Part shown: positions 17,425 through 27,311 of the stretch, piece by piece | How the letters are laid out: each line of letters begins with the position of its first letter | Position numbering within the stretch: the first letter of the stretch is position 1 | Assembly (NCBI RefSeq): GCF_014649655.1 | Contig: NZ_BMTL01000003.1 | Span: 1-64,000 of the forward strand | Reading direction: 5' to 3' | From: Streptomyces humidus | GTDB taxonomy: Bacteria > Actinomycetota > Actinomycetes > Streptomycetales > Streptomycetaceae | DNA: 64,000 nucleotides | Position numbers and translations under genes: made by a program | The notes under the pieces: model-generated | The model's input: the letters and a program-made list of their open reading frames with translations, nothing else | Database searches by the model: none | What the model was told of the DNA's origin: nothing

Positions 17425-18531
17425 TCAGCCCAGCCGGTACACCCGGTGCGCGGTGCCCGCCGCGATCAGGCCCGCGACCCGTCGCGCGTCCCCCGGCGAC
17501 CACGCGCCCTCCGCGACCCAGGCCCCCAGCACCCGGTCCAGGGCCTCGCGGAACAGCATCGCCCCCACCACGTGCAACTCGGGCAGGCCCTGGGCTCCGC
17601 TGGAGAAGAGGATCTTCCCGAAGGGGGCCAGTTCCAGGATCTCCGCGAGGACCGCCGCGGCGCGGGCGCCGGTCCGCACGAGCGCGGCGCCGGAGTCGGC
17701 GTACACGTGCGGGAAGACCCCGGCGAGATGGGCGGCGTGGCGGTGGTAGGGGTAGCCGTGCAGCAGGACGAGGTCGGTGCCCAGGCCCGCGGTCGCCCGG
17801 ACGAAGTCGGTGAGCAGAGCGGGGTCGGTGCGGTCGATGCGCGCCCCGGGCGCCCCGGGTCCGGCGTGCAGCTGCAGGGGCAGCTCCGAGGCGACGGCGC
17901 TCCACAGCACGTGGCGCAGCAGCACCGGGTCGCTCAGTTCGCCGCCGGCCCCGCGGGCGGCCAGCCAGCGGCCGGCGGCGGCCCGCACCTCGCCCGGGCC
18001 GGGAGGCTCGGGCGCGAGGGCCAGTCCGTGCCGGACGCCCGCGACGGAGGTGAAGGCCACGGCGGTCGCGGCCGCCGCGCGGACCGCCTCGGCGAGGTTG
18101 GCGAGAAAGGACTCGACGGTGCCGGAGGTGTCGGCGACCTGCTCGGCGAGGAGCTCCAGCCGCACGATCTCGCGGGCCTCGGCCGCTGCCGCGCAGGCCA
18201 GCTCGCCGGGCCCGGTGAGGTCCCCCGGCAGGCCCGTGTCGACCAGGTAGGTGGTGATGCCGCTGCCCCGCAGCAGCCGGCGGCCCGCTTCCAGTACGCC
18301 GAGTTCACGACGCCGGGCGAGATAACGGGCGGGCGTGGCGTGCGGTTCCAGGCCGAGGAGCGGGGGGCACCAGCGGCGTACCGCGAACCCGGTCTGCGTG
18401 TCGAAGAGCGTCGTGCCCGGCGCGGGCGGCCCCTCGGTACACGCCAGCCGGGCCTCGAAGGTGCCGAGGCCCAGCTCCGTTCTCAGGACGCCGTGGCAGT
18501 ACTGGTCCACCAAGGACGGCGTTTCGAACAT
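17425..18531 (-). CDS. Amidohydrolase-family protein
   Basis: A 368-aa protein from ATG (MFETPSLVDQYCHG). Amidohydrolase_2 (TIM barrel) features: an N-terminal DQYCHG in place of the usual metal-binding HxH, LQLHAG in the middle, LLHGYPYHRHAAHLAGVFPHVYADSG and a C-terminal FSSGAQGLPE in place of the usual FGTD. The first HxH and the last Asp are therefore changed, so it may bind metal in an altered way or not be a hydrolase at all. Bacterial relatives are sometimes fused to glutamine synthetase domains; no fusion here. Confidence 0.78.
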   Translation of the reverse strand: MFETPSLVDQYCHGVLRTELGLGTFEARLACTEGPPAPGTTLFDTQTGFAVRRWCPPLLGLEPHATPARYLARRRELGVLEAGRRLLRGSGITTYLVDTGLPGDLTGPGELACAAAAEAREIVRLELLAEQVADTSGTVESFLANLAEAVRAAAATAVAFTSVAGVRHGLALAPEPPGPGEVRAAAGRWLAARGAGGELSDPVLLRHVLWSAVASELPLQLHAGPGAPGARIDRTDPALLTDFVRATAGLGTDLVLLHGYPYHRHAAHLAGVFPHVYADSGAALVRTGARAAAVLAEILELAPFGKILFSSGAQGLPELHVVGAMLFREALDRVLGAWVAEGAWSPGDARRVAGLIAAGTAHRVYRLG

Positions 18532-18613
18532 CCGGACTCCCGGGAGATGGACCACGTCGCTTCCACGGGTCCTAACGGGTGAACCGGGCGTCAGGTGTTG
18601 CGTGTGCGAGGGA

Positions 18614-18970
18614 TCAGCGGTTCTTCGGTCCGCCGACCTGGATGCCCGCCATCCGCGTCCACTCGTACGGCCCCGTGCGCACCTTCGCCGCGAACTCTCC
18701 GTCGAAGGACTCATGGGCGGTGACCCCGGCCTTGCGCACGGCCTGCTCGGCCACCGCGACGGAGGGCGCCACCAGGTCGCCCCAGCCGCCGTCCTCGCCG
18801 ACGAGCACGATGCGGGCGCCGCGCTCGCCGATGTAGGCGATCTGACTCTCGGCGCCGCCGTGCGCCTTGGAGAAAGCGCTGATCCGCTTGGCGAGCCGCG
18901 CCGCCCTGCGCTCGGCCCTGGCGGCCCGCTTGGCGTCGGCCGCCTCGTCAACCTGCTTGGTGTCTGCCAT
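18614..18970 (-). CDS. Conserved hypothetical protein
   Basis: A 118-aa protein with a very basic, Ala/Arg-rich helical N-terminus (KRAARAERRAARLAKRI, possible coiled coil) and a small alpha/beta C-terminal part (ARIVLVGEDGGWGDLVAPS, ESFDGEFAAKVRTGPYEWTRM). I do not recognise a named family. GC3 bias and the clear ATG (MADTKQV) support a real gene. It lies in a run of minus-strand genes but with an 82-nt gap before the amidohydrolase. Confidence 0.7.
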   Translation of the reverse strand: MADTKQVDEAADAKRAARAERRAARLAKRISAFSKAHGGAESQIAYIGERGARIVLVGEDGGWGDLVAPSVAVAEQAVRKAGVTAHESFDGEFAAKVRTGPYEWTRMAGIQVGGPKNR

Positions 18971-19010
18971 GGTCAGGATGCTACCGACGGGTAGTGGCAA
19001 CGGCGACGGC

Positions 19011-19040
19011 CGGGGTGCGTGGCCTTGACCACGCACCCCG
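19011..19040 (-). terminator. Terminator downstream of ctaB
   Basis: Perfect 12-bp arms (CGGGGTGCGTGG / CCACGCACCCCG) around a 6-nt loop, 23 nt past the ctaB stop. No T-run follows, as is common in Streptomyces. Confidence 0.7.
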
Positions 19041-19063
19041 CCCGTCGGGCCGTACGGGAGACG

Positions 19064-20011
19064 TCAGCGCAGGAAGGGGTCCACCGCGACCGCCACGAAC
19101 AGCAGCGACACATAGGTGATGGACCAGTGGAACAGCCGCATCTCCTTGAGCTTGCCGCCCGTGACCTCGGCCTTCGCCCGGTTCTGCAGCCCGTGCGCCT
19201 CCCACAGCCACCAGCCGCCCGCCGCCAGCGCCACCGCGGTGTAGAACCAGCCGGTGTAGCCGAGAGGCTGCAGGAGCAGCGAGACGCCGACCATCACCCA
19301 GCTGTAGAGGACGATCTGCCGGGCGACGGTCTTGTTGGAGGCGACGACCGGCAGCATCGGCACGCCCACGCGCGCGTAGTCGTCCTTGACCTTCATCGAC
19401 AGCGGCCAGTAGTGCGGCGGCGTCCAGAAGAACATCACCAGGAACAGGACGACCGGGGCCCAGGAGAGGGAGTCCGTGACCGAGGACCAGCCGATCAGCA
19501 CGGGCATGCAGCCGGCGATGCCGCCCCACACGATGTTCTGCGAGGTGCGGCGCTTGAGGATCATCGTGTAGACGACGACGTAGAAGAGGAGCGCGCCGAG
19601 GGCGAGCCAGGCCGACAGCCAGTTCACGGTCAGCCCGAACAGCAGTGTCGAGCCCACCGCGAGGGTGATGCCGAAGGCGAGGCATTCACGCGGGCTGACC
19701 ATCCCGGTGACCAGCGGCCGCTGCGAGGTGCGGTCCATCAGCGCGTCGATGTCGCGGTCGATGTACATGTTCAGGGCGTTCGCGCCGCCCGCGGAGAGGT
19801 AGCCGCCGAGGCAGGTCAGGAGCACGAGCCCGAGGTCCGGGACGCCCTGCTGCGCCAGGAACATCACCGGGACGGTGGTGATCAGCAGCAGTTCGATGAT
19901 CCGCGGCTTGGTCAGCGCCACGAACGCCTTGACCCGGGCCCCGGCCGGCCGCCGGCTCGGGCTCTGGCTCGCCCCGACGATCCCTACTGGACGGGATTCA
20001 ACGGCCGTCAC
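19064..20011 (-). CDS. ctaB: Protoheme IX farnesyltransferase (heme O synthase)
   Basis: A 315-aa UbiA-family membrane prenyltransferase that makes heme O, the substrate of the CtaA enzyme encoded at 15580. First Asp-rich motif: [17 protein letters not shown]; second: the [18 protein letters not shown] block. [17 protein letters not shown] is the family N-terminus. The GTG at 20011 has AGGGG 5 nt upstream; a GTG two codons earlier would be too close to it. Divergent from tkt across 361 bp. Confidence 0.94.
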   Translation of the reverse strand: MTAVESRPVGIVGASQSPSRRPAGARVKAFVALTKPRIIELLLITTVPVMFLAQQGVPDLGLVLLTCLGGYLSAGGANALNMYIDRDIDALMDRTSQRPLVTGMVSPRECLAFGITLAVGSTLLFGLTVNWLSAWLALGALLFYVVVYTMILKRRTSQNIVWGGIAGCMPVLIGWSSVTDSLSWAPVVLFLVMFFWTPPHYWPLSMKVKDDYARVGVPMLPVVASNKTVARQIVLYSWVMVGVSLLLQPLGYTGWFYTAVALAAGGWWLWEAHGLQNRAKAEVTGGKLKEMRLFHWSITYVSLLFVAVAVDPFLR

Positions 20012-20372
20012 GCACACCCCTGACAGAGACTCCCAGCAAGCCCGCGGGTGTGAACTCACCGTAAAGGCTCGCGCGTACCACGCCACTGTAGACGTTGCCC
20101 ATACCCCGGTATTCGCGGGGGTGGGGTCGTGTTGGACGACGCCCGCGGAAGAGCCGGTGGGCACTCCGTTGAGCACTCGTACGAGCGGCTCCGTATTCAC
20201 TTGCCGAACAGGGAACACACCGGTCGGGAGGCGAGTCACGAAGCTACCCGGCAGTCTGTGATGACTCGAAAAAATGCACGTTCTCACGGGGGTAGGCTCG
20301 ACAAAGGCCGGTGGGCGCCGCGTGCACCGGCATTCGACATGCGTGACATGTGGAGAGGAGCCCTGACCCAGG
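20012..20372. promoter_or_regulatory. Divergent ctaB/tkt intergenic region
   Basis: 361 bp with no gene. On the plus strand a -10-like TAGGCT lies at 20293-20298, about 75 nt before the tkt GTG, and an A-run (GAAAAAATG) just upstream could sit in the -35 region. The GGAGAGGAGC run at about 20352-20361 is the tkt ribosome site. On the minus strand TACAGT at about 20084 is a possible ctaB -10. Both assignments are tentative. Confidence 0.4.
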
Positions 20373-22460
20373 GTGAGCACCAAGCCGACCACCACAGACC
20401 TCGAGTGGACCGAACTGGACCAGCGGGCCGTGGACACCGCCCGCGTCCTGGCCGCCGACGCCGTACAGAAGGTCGGCAACGGCCATCCCGGTACGGCGAT
20501 GAGCCTCGCGCCTGCCGCGTACACCCTCTTCCAGAAGGTGATGCGGCACGACCCGGCGGACGCCGACTGGGTCGGCCGCGACCGCTTCGTGCTGTCCGCG
20601 GGACACTCGTCGCTGACCCTCTACACCCAGCTGTACCTGGCCGGCTTCGGCCTGGAGCTGGACGACCTGAAGGCGTTCCGCACCTGGGGCTCGAAGACCC
20701 CGGGGCACCCGGAGTACGGCCACACCACGGGCGTCGAGACGACCACCGGCCCGCTGGGCCAGGGCGTCGCCAACGCCGTGGGCATGGCCATGGCCGCCCG
20801 CTACGAGCGCGGTCTGTTCGACCCCGAGGCCCCGCAGGGCGAGTCGCCCTTCGACCACTTCGTCTTCGCGATCGCCGGCGACGGCTGCCTTCAGGAGGGC
20901 ATCTCCGCGGAGGCGTCCTCGATGGCCGGCCACCAGAAGCTCGGCAACCTGGTCCTGCTGTGGGACGACAACCACATCTCGATCGAGGGCGACACCGAGA
21001 CGGCCGTCTCCGAGGACACCGTCAAGCGCTACGAGGCGTACGGCTGGCATGTGCAGCGCGTCGCCCCGAAGCCGGACGGGGACCTGGACCCGCACGCCCT
21101 CTACGACGCCATCGAGGCGGCGAAGGCGGTGACGGACAAGCCGTCCTTCATCGCGATGCGCTCGATCATCGCCTGGCCCGCGCCGAACGCGCAGAACACC
21201 GAGGCCGCCCACGGCTCGGCTCTCGGCGACGACGAGGTCGCGGCCACCAAGCGCGTCCTGGGCTTCGACCCGGACAAGTCGTTCGACGTCGGGGGCGACG
21301 TCATCGCCCACACCCGGGGCGCCCTGGAGCGCGGCCAGGCGGCCCGCGCCGTGTGGGAGAAGTCCTTCCAGCAGTGGCGGGACAACAACCCCGACCGCGC
21401 CGCCGAGTACGACCGCATCGCCGCGGGCGAGCTGCCGGCCGGCTGGGAGGAGAAGCTCCCGGTCTTCGAGCCCGGCAAGGGCGTCGCCACGCGTGCCGCG
21501 TCCGGCAAGGTGCTCCAGGCGCTCGGCGCGGTCATCCCCGAGCTGTGGGGCGGCTCCGCCGACCTCGCCGGCTCCAACAACACGACGATCGACAAGACGT
21601 CGTCGTTCCTCCCCGAGGGCAACCCGCTGCCGGAGGCGAGCCCGTACGGCCGCACCGTGCACTTCGGCATCCGCGAGCACTCCATGGCCGCGGAGATGAA
21701 CGGCATCGCCCTGCACGGCAACACCCGTATCTACGGCGGCACCTTCCTGGTGTTCTCCGACTACATGCGCAACGCCGTCCGGCTGTCCGCCCTCATGCAC
21801 GTGCCGGTCACCTACGTGTGGACGCACGACTCCATCGGCCTCGGCGAGGACGGCCCCACCCACCAGCCCGTCGAGCACCTCGCCTCGCTGCGCGCCATCC
21901 CGGGCCTGAACGTGGTCCGCCCGGCCGACGCCAACGAGACCGCGATCGCCTGGCGCGAGATCCTCAAGCGCTGGACGAAGGTCTTCGGCAAGGGCGCCCC
22001 GCACGGCCTGGTCCTCACCCGCCAGGGCGTGCCGACCTACGAGCCGAACGAGGACGCCGCCAAGGGCGGGTACGTGCTGCTCGAGGCCTCCACGGGGACG
22101 CCCGAGGCGATCCTCCTCGCGACGGGCTCCGAGGTGCACGTCGCCGTCGAGGCGCGCGAGCGGCTGGAGGCCGACGGCGTGCCCACGCGCGTCGTGTCCA
22201 TGCCGTCCGTGGAGTGGTTCGAGGAGCAGGACCAGGGGTACCGGGACAGCGTCCTGCCCCCGTCCGTCAGGGCCCGCGTCGCGGTGGAGGCAGGCATCGG
22301 TCTGACCTGGCACAAGTACGTCGGTGACGCCGGTCGCATCGTTTCCCTGGAGCACTTCGGTGCTTCCGCCGACGGCAAGGTCCTTTTCCAGGAGTACGGC
22401 TTCACTGCCGAGAACGTGGCCGCGAAGGCCCGGGAATCCCTCGCCGCCGTCCAGCGCTGA
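20373..22460 (+). CDS. tkt: Transketolase
   Basis: A 695-aa thiamine-diphosphate enzyme of the non-oxidative pentose-phosphate pathway. Visible blocks: [37 protein letters not shown], the TPP motif [17 protein letters not shown], and [17 protein letters not shown] with the catalytic Glu. GTG start with an AGGAG site. It is first in the tkt-tal-zwf-opcA-pgl operon. Confidence 0.97.
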   Translation: MSTKPTTTDLEWTELDQRAVDTARVLAADAVQKVGNGHPGTAMSLAPAAYTLFQKVMRHDPADADWVGRDRFVLSAGHSSLTLYTQLYLAGFGLELDDLKAFRTWGSKTPGHPEYGHTTGVETTTGPLGQGVANAVGMAMAARYERGLFDPEAPQGESPFDHFVFAIAGDGCLQEGISAEASSMAGHQKLGNLVLLWDDNHISIEGDTETAVSEDTVKRYEAYGWHVQRVAPKPDGDLDPHALYDAIEAAKAVTDKPSFIAMRSIIAWPAPNAQNTEAAHGSALGDDEVAATKRVLGFDPDKSFDVGGDVIAHTRGALERGQAARAVWEKSFQQWRDNNPDRAAEYDRIAAGELPAGWEEKLPVFEPGKGVATRAASGKVLQALGAVIPELWGGSADLAGSNNTTIDKTSSFLPEGNPLPEASPYGRTVHFGIREHSMAAEMNGIALHGNTRIYGGTFLVFSDYMRNAVRLSALMHVPVTYVWTHDSIGLGEDGPTHQPVEHLASLRAIPGLNVVRPADANETAIAWREILKRWTKVFGKGAPHGLVLTRQGVPTYEPNEDAAKGGYVLLEASTGTPEAILLATGSEVHVAVEARERLEADGVPTRVVSMPSVEWFEEQDQGYRDSVLPPSVRARVAVEAGIGLTWHKYVGDAGRIVSLEHFGASADGKVLFQEYGFTAENVAAKARESLAAVQR

Positions 22461-22493
22461 CGCTCACATACGACCCGTAGGAGATGTAATTCC

Positions 22494-23612
22494 ATGACAG
22501 ACGCACTCAAGCGCCTCTCCGAAGAAGGCGTCGCGATCTGGCTGGACGACCTGTCGCGCAAGCGGATCACGTCCGGCAACCTCGCCGAGCTGATCGACCA
22601 GCAGCACGTCGTGGGCGTCACCACCAACCCGTCCATCTTCCAGAAGGCGATCTCGCAGGGCGACGGCTACGACCAGCAGCTCTCGGACCTCGCCTCCCGC
22701 AAGGTGACCGTCGAAGAGGCCATCCGCATGATCACGACGGCGGACGTCCGTGACGCCGCCGACATCCTGCGCCCGGTCTTCGACGCCACCGGCGGCCAGG
22801 ACGGCCGGGTGTCCATCGAGGTCGACCCGCGCCTGGCGCACCACACCAAGCCGACCGTCGCCGAGGCCAAGCAGCTCGCCTGGCTGGTCGACCGCCCCAA
22901 CACGCTCATCAAGATCCCGGCCACGATGGGCGGCCTGCCGGCCATCACCGAGGTCATCGGCCTGGGCATCAGCGTCAACGTCACGCTGATCTTCTCGCTG
23001 GAGCGCTACCGCCAGGTCATGGACGCCTACCTCTCCGGCCTGGAGCAGGCCAAGGAGCGCGGCCTGGACCTGTCGAAGATCCACTCCGTGGCGTCCTTCT
23101 TCGTGTCCCGGGTGGACACCGAGATCGACAAGCGGCTCGACGCGCTCGGCACCGACGAGGCCAAGGCCGCCCGCGGCAAGGCCGGTCTCGCCAACGCCCG
23201 GCTCGCCTACCAGGCGTACGAGGAGGTCTTCGCCGGCGAGCGCTGGGCCGCGCTGGAGAAGGCGGGCGCCAACAAGCAGCGTCCGCTGTGGGCCTCCACC
23301 GGGGTGAAGGACCCCGCGTACAAGGACACCCTGTACGTGGACGACCTGGTGGCGCCGAACACGGTGAACACCATGCCGGAGGCCACCCTGTTCGCCGCCG
23401 AGTCCCACGGGCAGATCACCGGCAACACCGTCGCGGGCACCTACGAGCAGGCGCGCGCCGAGATCGACGCCCTCGAGAAGCTCGGCATCTCCTACGACGA
23501 GGTGGTCCAGCTCCTCGAGGACGAGGGCGTCGAGAAGTTCGAGGCGTCCTGGAACGACCTGCTCAAGTCCACCGAGGCGGAGCTGGAACGCCTCGCCCCG
23601 TCGGAGGGCTGA
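22494..23612 (+). CDS. tal: Transaldolase
   Basis: A 372-aa transaldolase. The Schiff-base lysine is in [27 protein letters not shown] is the second signature, and [12 protein letters not shown] starts the barrel. The length is that of the actinobacterial/cyanobacterial type rather than the 316-aa enterobacterial type. A TAGGAGATG ribosome site precedes the ATG; 33 nt after tkt. Confidence 0.96.
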   Translation: MTDALKRLSEEGVAIWLDDLSRKRITSGNLAELIDQQHVVGVTTNPSIFQKAISQGDGYDQQLSDLASRKVTVEEAIRMITTADVRDAADILRPVFDATGGQDGRVSIEVDPRLAHHTKPTVAEAKQLAWLVDRPNTLIKIPATMGGLPAITEVIGLGISVNVTLIFSLERYRQVMDAYLSGLEQAKERGLDLSKIHSVASFFVSRVDTEIDKRLDALGTDEAKAARGKAGLANARLAYQAYEEVFAGERWAALEKAGANKQRPLWASTGVKDPAYKDTLYVDDLVAPNTVNTMPEATLFAAESHGQITGNTVAGTYEQARAEIDALEKLGISYDEVVQLLEDEGVEKFEASWNDLLKSTEAELERLAPSEG

Positions 23613-23616
23613 GAAC

Positions 23617-25164
23617 TTGTCCCCCCTTTCCGGCCTTTCCGGTTCCGGAGCGAACCCGCTTCGTGACCCCGCCGACCGACGGCTCCCGCGTATCGCGGGG
23701 CCGTCGGGGCTGGTCATCTTCGGCGTCACGGGCGATTTGTCCCGGAAGAAGCTCATGCCCGCCGTGTACGACCTCGCCAACCGGGGTCTGCTGCCGCCGG
23801 GCTTCTCGCTGGTGGGCTTCGCCCGCCGCGAGTGGGAACACGAGGACTTCGCGCAGGAGGTCCACGACGCCGTCAAGGAGCACGCCCGCACGCCCTTCCG
23901 CGAGGAGGTCTGGCAACAGCTCGTCCAGGGCATGCGCTTCGTCCAGGGCACCTTCGACGACGACGACGCCTTCGAGCGGCTGCGCGCCACCATCGACGAA
24001 CTCGACAAGGCGCAGGGAACCGGCGGCAACTTCGCCTTCTACCTCTCCGTGCCGCCGCGCTCCTTCCCCGTGGTCATCCAGCAGCTGAAGAAGCACGGGC
24101 TGGCCGACCAGAAGAGCGGCTCCTGGCGACGGGCGGTCATCGAGAAGCCCTTCGGCCACGACCTCGCCTCGGCCGAGGAGCTCAACAAGGTCGTCCACGA
24201 GGTCTTCGGCTCGGACCAGGTCTTCCGCATCGACCACTACCTCGGCAAGGAGACCGTCCAGAACATCCTGGCGCTCCGCTTCGCCAACACCATGTTCGAG
24301 CCGATCTGGAACCGGTCCTTCGTGGACCATGTGCAGATCACCATGGCCGAGGACATCGGCATCGGCGGCCGGGCCGGCTACTACGACGGCATCGGCGCCG
24401 CCCGGGACGTCATCCAGAACCACCTGCTCCAGCTCATGGCCCTGACGGCCATGGAGGAGCCGGCCTCCTTCGACGCGGACGCGCTGGCCGCCGAGAAGAC
24501 CAAGGTGCTCGGCGCCGTCCGGCTGCCGAAGGACCTGGGCCGCGACACCGTGCGCGGTCAGTACGCGGCCGGCTGGCAGGGCGGCGAGAAGGCCGTCGGC
24601 TACCTCGAAGAGGACGGCATCGACCCCAAGTCGAAGACCGACACCTACGCGGCGATCAAGGTGGGCGTGGACAACCGCCGCTGGGCGGGCGTCCCCTTCT
24701 ATCTGCGCACCGGCAAGCGGCTCGGCCGCCGGGTCACCGAGATCGCCGTGGTCTTCCAGCGGGCCCCGCACTCCCCCTTCGACTCCACCGCCACCGAGGA
24801 GCTCGGGGCGAACGCGATCGTCATCCGCGTCCAGCCTGACGAGGGCATCACGGTCCGCTTCGGCTCCAAGGTCCCCGGCACCTCCATGGAGATCAGGGAC
24901 GTGTCGATGGACTTCGCCTACGGCGAGTCCTTCACGGAGTCCTCGCCCGAGGCCTACGAGCGGCTGATCCTCGACGTGCTGCTGGGCGACTCGAACCTCT
25001 TCCCCCGCACGGAAGAGGTGGAGCTGTCCTGGAAGATCCTCGACCCGATCGAGCAGTACTGGGACAAGAACGGCAAGCCCGCGCAGTACCCGTCGGGCAC
25101 CTGGGGTCCCGTCGAGGCCGACCAGATGCTCGAGCGAGACGGACGGAGCTGGCGCCGGCCATGA
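23617..25164 (+). CDS. zwf: Glucose-6-phosphate 1-dehydrogenase
   Basis: A 515-aa enzyme making 6-phosphogluconolactone and NADPH. Nucleotide-binding loop FGVTGDLSRKKLMPA, active-site RIDHYLGKE and AVIEKPFGHD are intact. The start is TTG at 23617, chosen because GGAGG at 23603-23607 is well spaced and the N-terminus matches the streptomycete form; it begins 4 nt after the tal stop. The stop overlaps the opcA ATG. Confidence 0.96.
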   Translation: MSPLSGLSGSGANPLRDPADRRLPRIAGPSGLVIFGVTGDLSRKKLMPAVYDLANRGLLPPGFSLVGFARREWEHEDFAQEVHDAVKEHARTPFREEVWQQLVQGMRFVQGTFDDDDAFERLRATIDELDKAQGTGGNFAFYLSVPPRSFPVVIQQLKKHGLADQKSGSWRRAVIEKPFGHDLASAEELNKVVHEVFGSDQVFRIDHYLGKETVQNILALRFANTMFEPIWNRSFVDHVQITMAEDIGIGGRAGYYDGIGAARDVIQNHLLQLMALTAMEEPASFDADALAAEKTKVLGAVRLPKDLGRDTVRGQYAAGWQGGEKAVGYLEEDGIDPKSKTDTYAAIKVGVDNRRWAGVPFYLRTGKRLGRRVTEIAVVFQRAPHSPFDSTATEELGANAIVIRVQPDEGITVRFGSKVPGTSMEIRDVSMDFAYGESFTESSPEAYERLILDVLLGDSNLFPRTEEVELSWKILDPIEQYWDKNGKPAQYPSGTWGPVEADQMLERDGRSWRRP

Positions 25165-26291
25165 AGACAGATCTCACGGACACCACTGCCAGCAAGATCA
25201 ACAAGGCGCTGGTGCAGGGCCGCCGCGCAATCGGCACCCCTGCCGTCGGCATGGTGCTCACCCTCGTCGTCGTCACGGACGAGGAGAACGCCTACGACGC
25301 TCTGAAGGCGGCCAACGACGCCTCGCACGAGCACCCCTCGCGCACTCTCGTGGTCATCAAGCGCGTCTCGCGCTCCCCCCGCGGCCGCACCCGGTCCCGC
25401 CTCGACGCCGAGGTACGGCTGGGCGCGGACGCCGGCAGCGGCGAGACGGTCATCCTCCGGCTGTACGGCGAGGTGTCCGACCACGCGCAGTCGGTCGTCC
25501 TCCCGCTGCTGCTGCCGGACGCGCCGGTGGTGGTCTGGTGGTCGGTGGACGCCCCCCAGGACCCGGCGGGCGACCCGCTGGGCGCCCTGGGCCAGCGCCG
25601 GGTCACCGACAGCTACGCGGCCGAGAAGCCCATCGGGGAACTGCGGGCCCGTGCCGAGAGCTACGAGCCGGGAGACACCGACCTGGCGTGGGCCCGGATC
25701 ACCCCGTGGCGCTCGATGCTGGCCGCGGCCCTGGACCAGGTCAGCTGCGAGATCGTGTCCGCCGAAGTGGCGGGCGAGGAGTCCAACCCGAGCGTCGAGC
25801 TGCTCGCCATGTGGCTCGCCGACCGGCTCCACGTCCACGTGCGGCGCGCGGTCTCGGCCGGTCCCGGTCTGACCCAGGTCCGGATGGAGACCACCGGCGG
25901 CCCGATCACGCTGCACCGGTCGGACGGAGCGATGGCCACCCTGGCACTGCCGGGCCAGCCGGACCGCGCGGTGGCGCTCAAGCGCCGCGAGACGTCCGAG
26001 CTGCTCGCCGAGGAGCTGCGCAGGCTCGACCCCGACGACACCTACGCGTCCGCGCTGCGGTTCGGCGTGGACCGGCTCGGCGGCCAGTCGGCCGCGGAGC
26101 GCGAGGCGGAGCGGGCCGCGGCCGCCGCCCAGCCCACGCCGGCTCTCCCGGTGCGCGCGGTGCCGGACCCGGCGGCCGCACGCCCCGGCTCCGAACCGGC
26201 CCGCCCGGCCGCCGTCACCCCGGTCCAGGGCGACGCGGACCGGCCCACGCCGGCGCAGATGCCTGCGGTCAGGAAAGCGGATCCGCAGTGA
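25161..26291 (+). CDS. opcA: OpcA, G6PDH assembly/activation protein
   Basis: A 376-aa OpcA homologue, the partner that assembles or allosterically activates Zwf in cyanobacteria and actinobacteria. VVWWSVDAPQDPAGDPLG and DLAWARITPWRSMLAAALD are the family blocks. The last about 60 residues are Ala/Pro-rich and poorly ordered. It is coupled to zwf (ATGA) and to pgl (GTGA). Confidence 0.93.
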   Translation: MKTDLTDTTASKINKALVQGRRAIGTPAVGMVLTLVVVTDEENAYDALKAANDASHEHPSRTLVVIKRVSRSPRGRTRSRLDAEVRLGADAGSGETVILRLYGEVSDHAQSVVLPLLLPDAPVVVWWSVDAPQDPAGDPLGALGQRRVTDSYAAEKPIGELRARAESYEPGDTDLAWARITPWRSMLAAALDQVSCEIVSAEVAGEESNPSVELLAMWLADRLHVHVRRAVSAGPGLTQVRMETTGGPITLHRSDGAMATLALPGQPDRAVALKRRETSELLAEELRRLDPDDTYASALRFGVDRLGGQSAAEREAERAAAAAQPTPALPVRAVPDPAAARPGSEPARPAAVTPVQGDADRPTPAQMPAVRKADPQ

Positions 26292-27070
26292 GCACCCCCC
26301 AGCTGGTCGTGCATCACGACAAGGAGTTGATGGCGCAGGCCGCGGCGGCCCGTCTGATCACCAGGATCGTGGACGCCCAGGCCTCCCGGGGCCTGGCGTC
26401 CGTGGTCCTGACGGGCGGCCGCAACGGCAACGGCCTGCTCGCCGCGCTGGCGGCCGCGCCGGCCCGTGACGCCGTCGACTGGAGCCGTCTCGACCTGTGG
26501 TGGGGCGACGAGCGGTTCCTGCCCGAGGGCGACCCGGAGCGCAACGTCACGCAGGCCCGCGAGGCCCTGCTGGACTCCGTCCCCGTGGATCCGGAGCGCG
26601 TGCACGCCATGCCCGCGTCGGACGGTCCGTACGGCGCCGACGTGGAGGCGGCCGCGGCCGCCTACGCCGAGGAGCTGGCTCGCGCGGCAGGACCCGAGAA
26701 CCACGGCGCCGTGCCCACGTTCGACGTCCTGATGCTGGGCGTCGGCCCGGACACCCATGTGGCCTCGCTCTTCCCTGAGCTGCCGGCCGTGCGGGAGACC
26801 GAGCGCACGGTGGTCGGCGTCCGGGGCGCGCCCAAGCCGCCGCCGACCCGGGTCACCCTCACCCTCCCGGCGATCCGGGCGGCCCGTGAGGTGTGGCTGC
26901 TCGCGGCCGGCGAGGACAAGGCACAGGCAGCGGCGATCGCCCTGTCCGGCGCGGGCGAGATCCAGGCCCCGGCGGCGGGCGCCCGCGGCAGATCCCGCAC
27001 CCTGTGGCTGCTGGACTCGGCGGCGGCCTCGCAGCTCCCGAGGTCGCTGTACCCCCCGGCGTTGTCGTAA
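26288..27070 (+). CDS. pgl: 6-phosphogluconolactonase (DevB type)
   Basis: A 260-aa lactonase that follows Zwf in the oxidative branch. SVVLTGGRNGNGLLAAL, LWWGDERFLPEGDPERN and LMLGVGPDTHVASLFP correspond to the family blocks. GPDTHV replaces the usual GPDGHT/GxDGH, and TGGRNG replaces TGGSTP, so two otherwise common glycine/serine positions differ. Last gene of the operon, ending before a strong stem-loop at 27095. Confidence 0.92.
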   Translation: MSTPQLVVHHDKELMAQAAAARLITRIVDAQASRGLASVVLTGGRNGNGLLAALAAAPARDAVDWSRLDLWWGDERFLPEGDPERNVTQAREALLDSVPVDPERVHAMPASDGPYGADVEAAAAAYAEELARAAGPENHGAVPTFDVLMLGVGPDTHVASLFPELPAVRETERTVVGVRGAPKPPPTRVTLTLPAIRAAREVWLLAAGEDKAQAAAIALSGAGEIQAPAAGARGRSRTLWLLDSAAASQLPRSLYPPALS

Positions 27071-27094
27071 CCGCCCGCAGGCGAGAAGGCAGTC

Positions 27095-27123
27095 GACGCC
27101 GGGCCCTTCCAGGGCCCGGCGTC
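27095..27123. terminator. Terminator after pgl (bidirectional with pgi)
   Basis: Perfect 12-bp arms (GACGCCGGGCCC / GGGCCCGGCGTC) with loop TTCCA, 24 nt beyond the pgl stop and between convergent pgl and pgi. The remaining 188 bp up to pgi hold no gene that I can support. Confidence 0.8.
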
Positions 27124-27311
27124 GGCGCTTTCACCGCACCGTCGGGGGAAGACGTTCCCGTCCCGGGCGTCGGGCGCCTCGCGGATCTCCTTCACCGCCA
27201 TGGGCGGGCCGGGCCCCTGTGTGCCTCTCGTCTCCAGGTCCGGCGTGACCTCGGAGGACGGGCGCCCGGAGGCGCACAGCGGTTCCGGGCCGGGGCCCCG
27301 GAGACCCTTTT

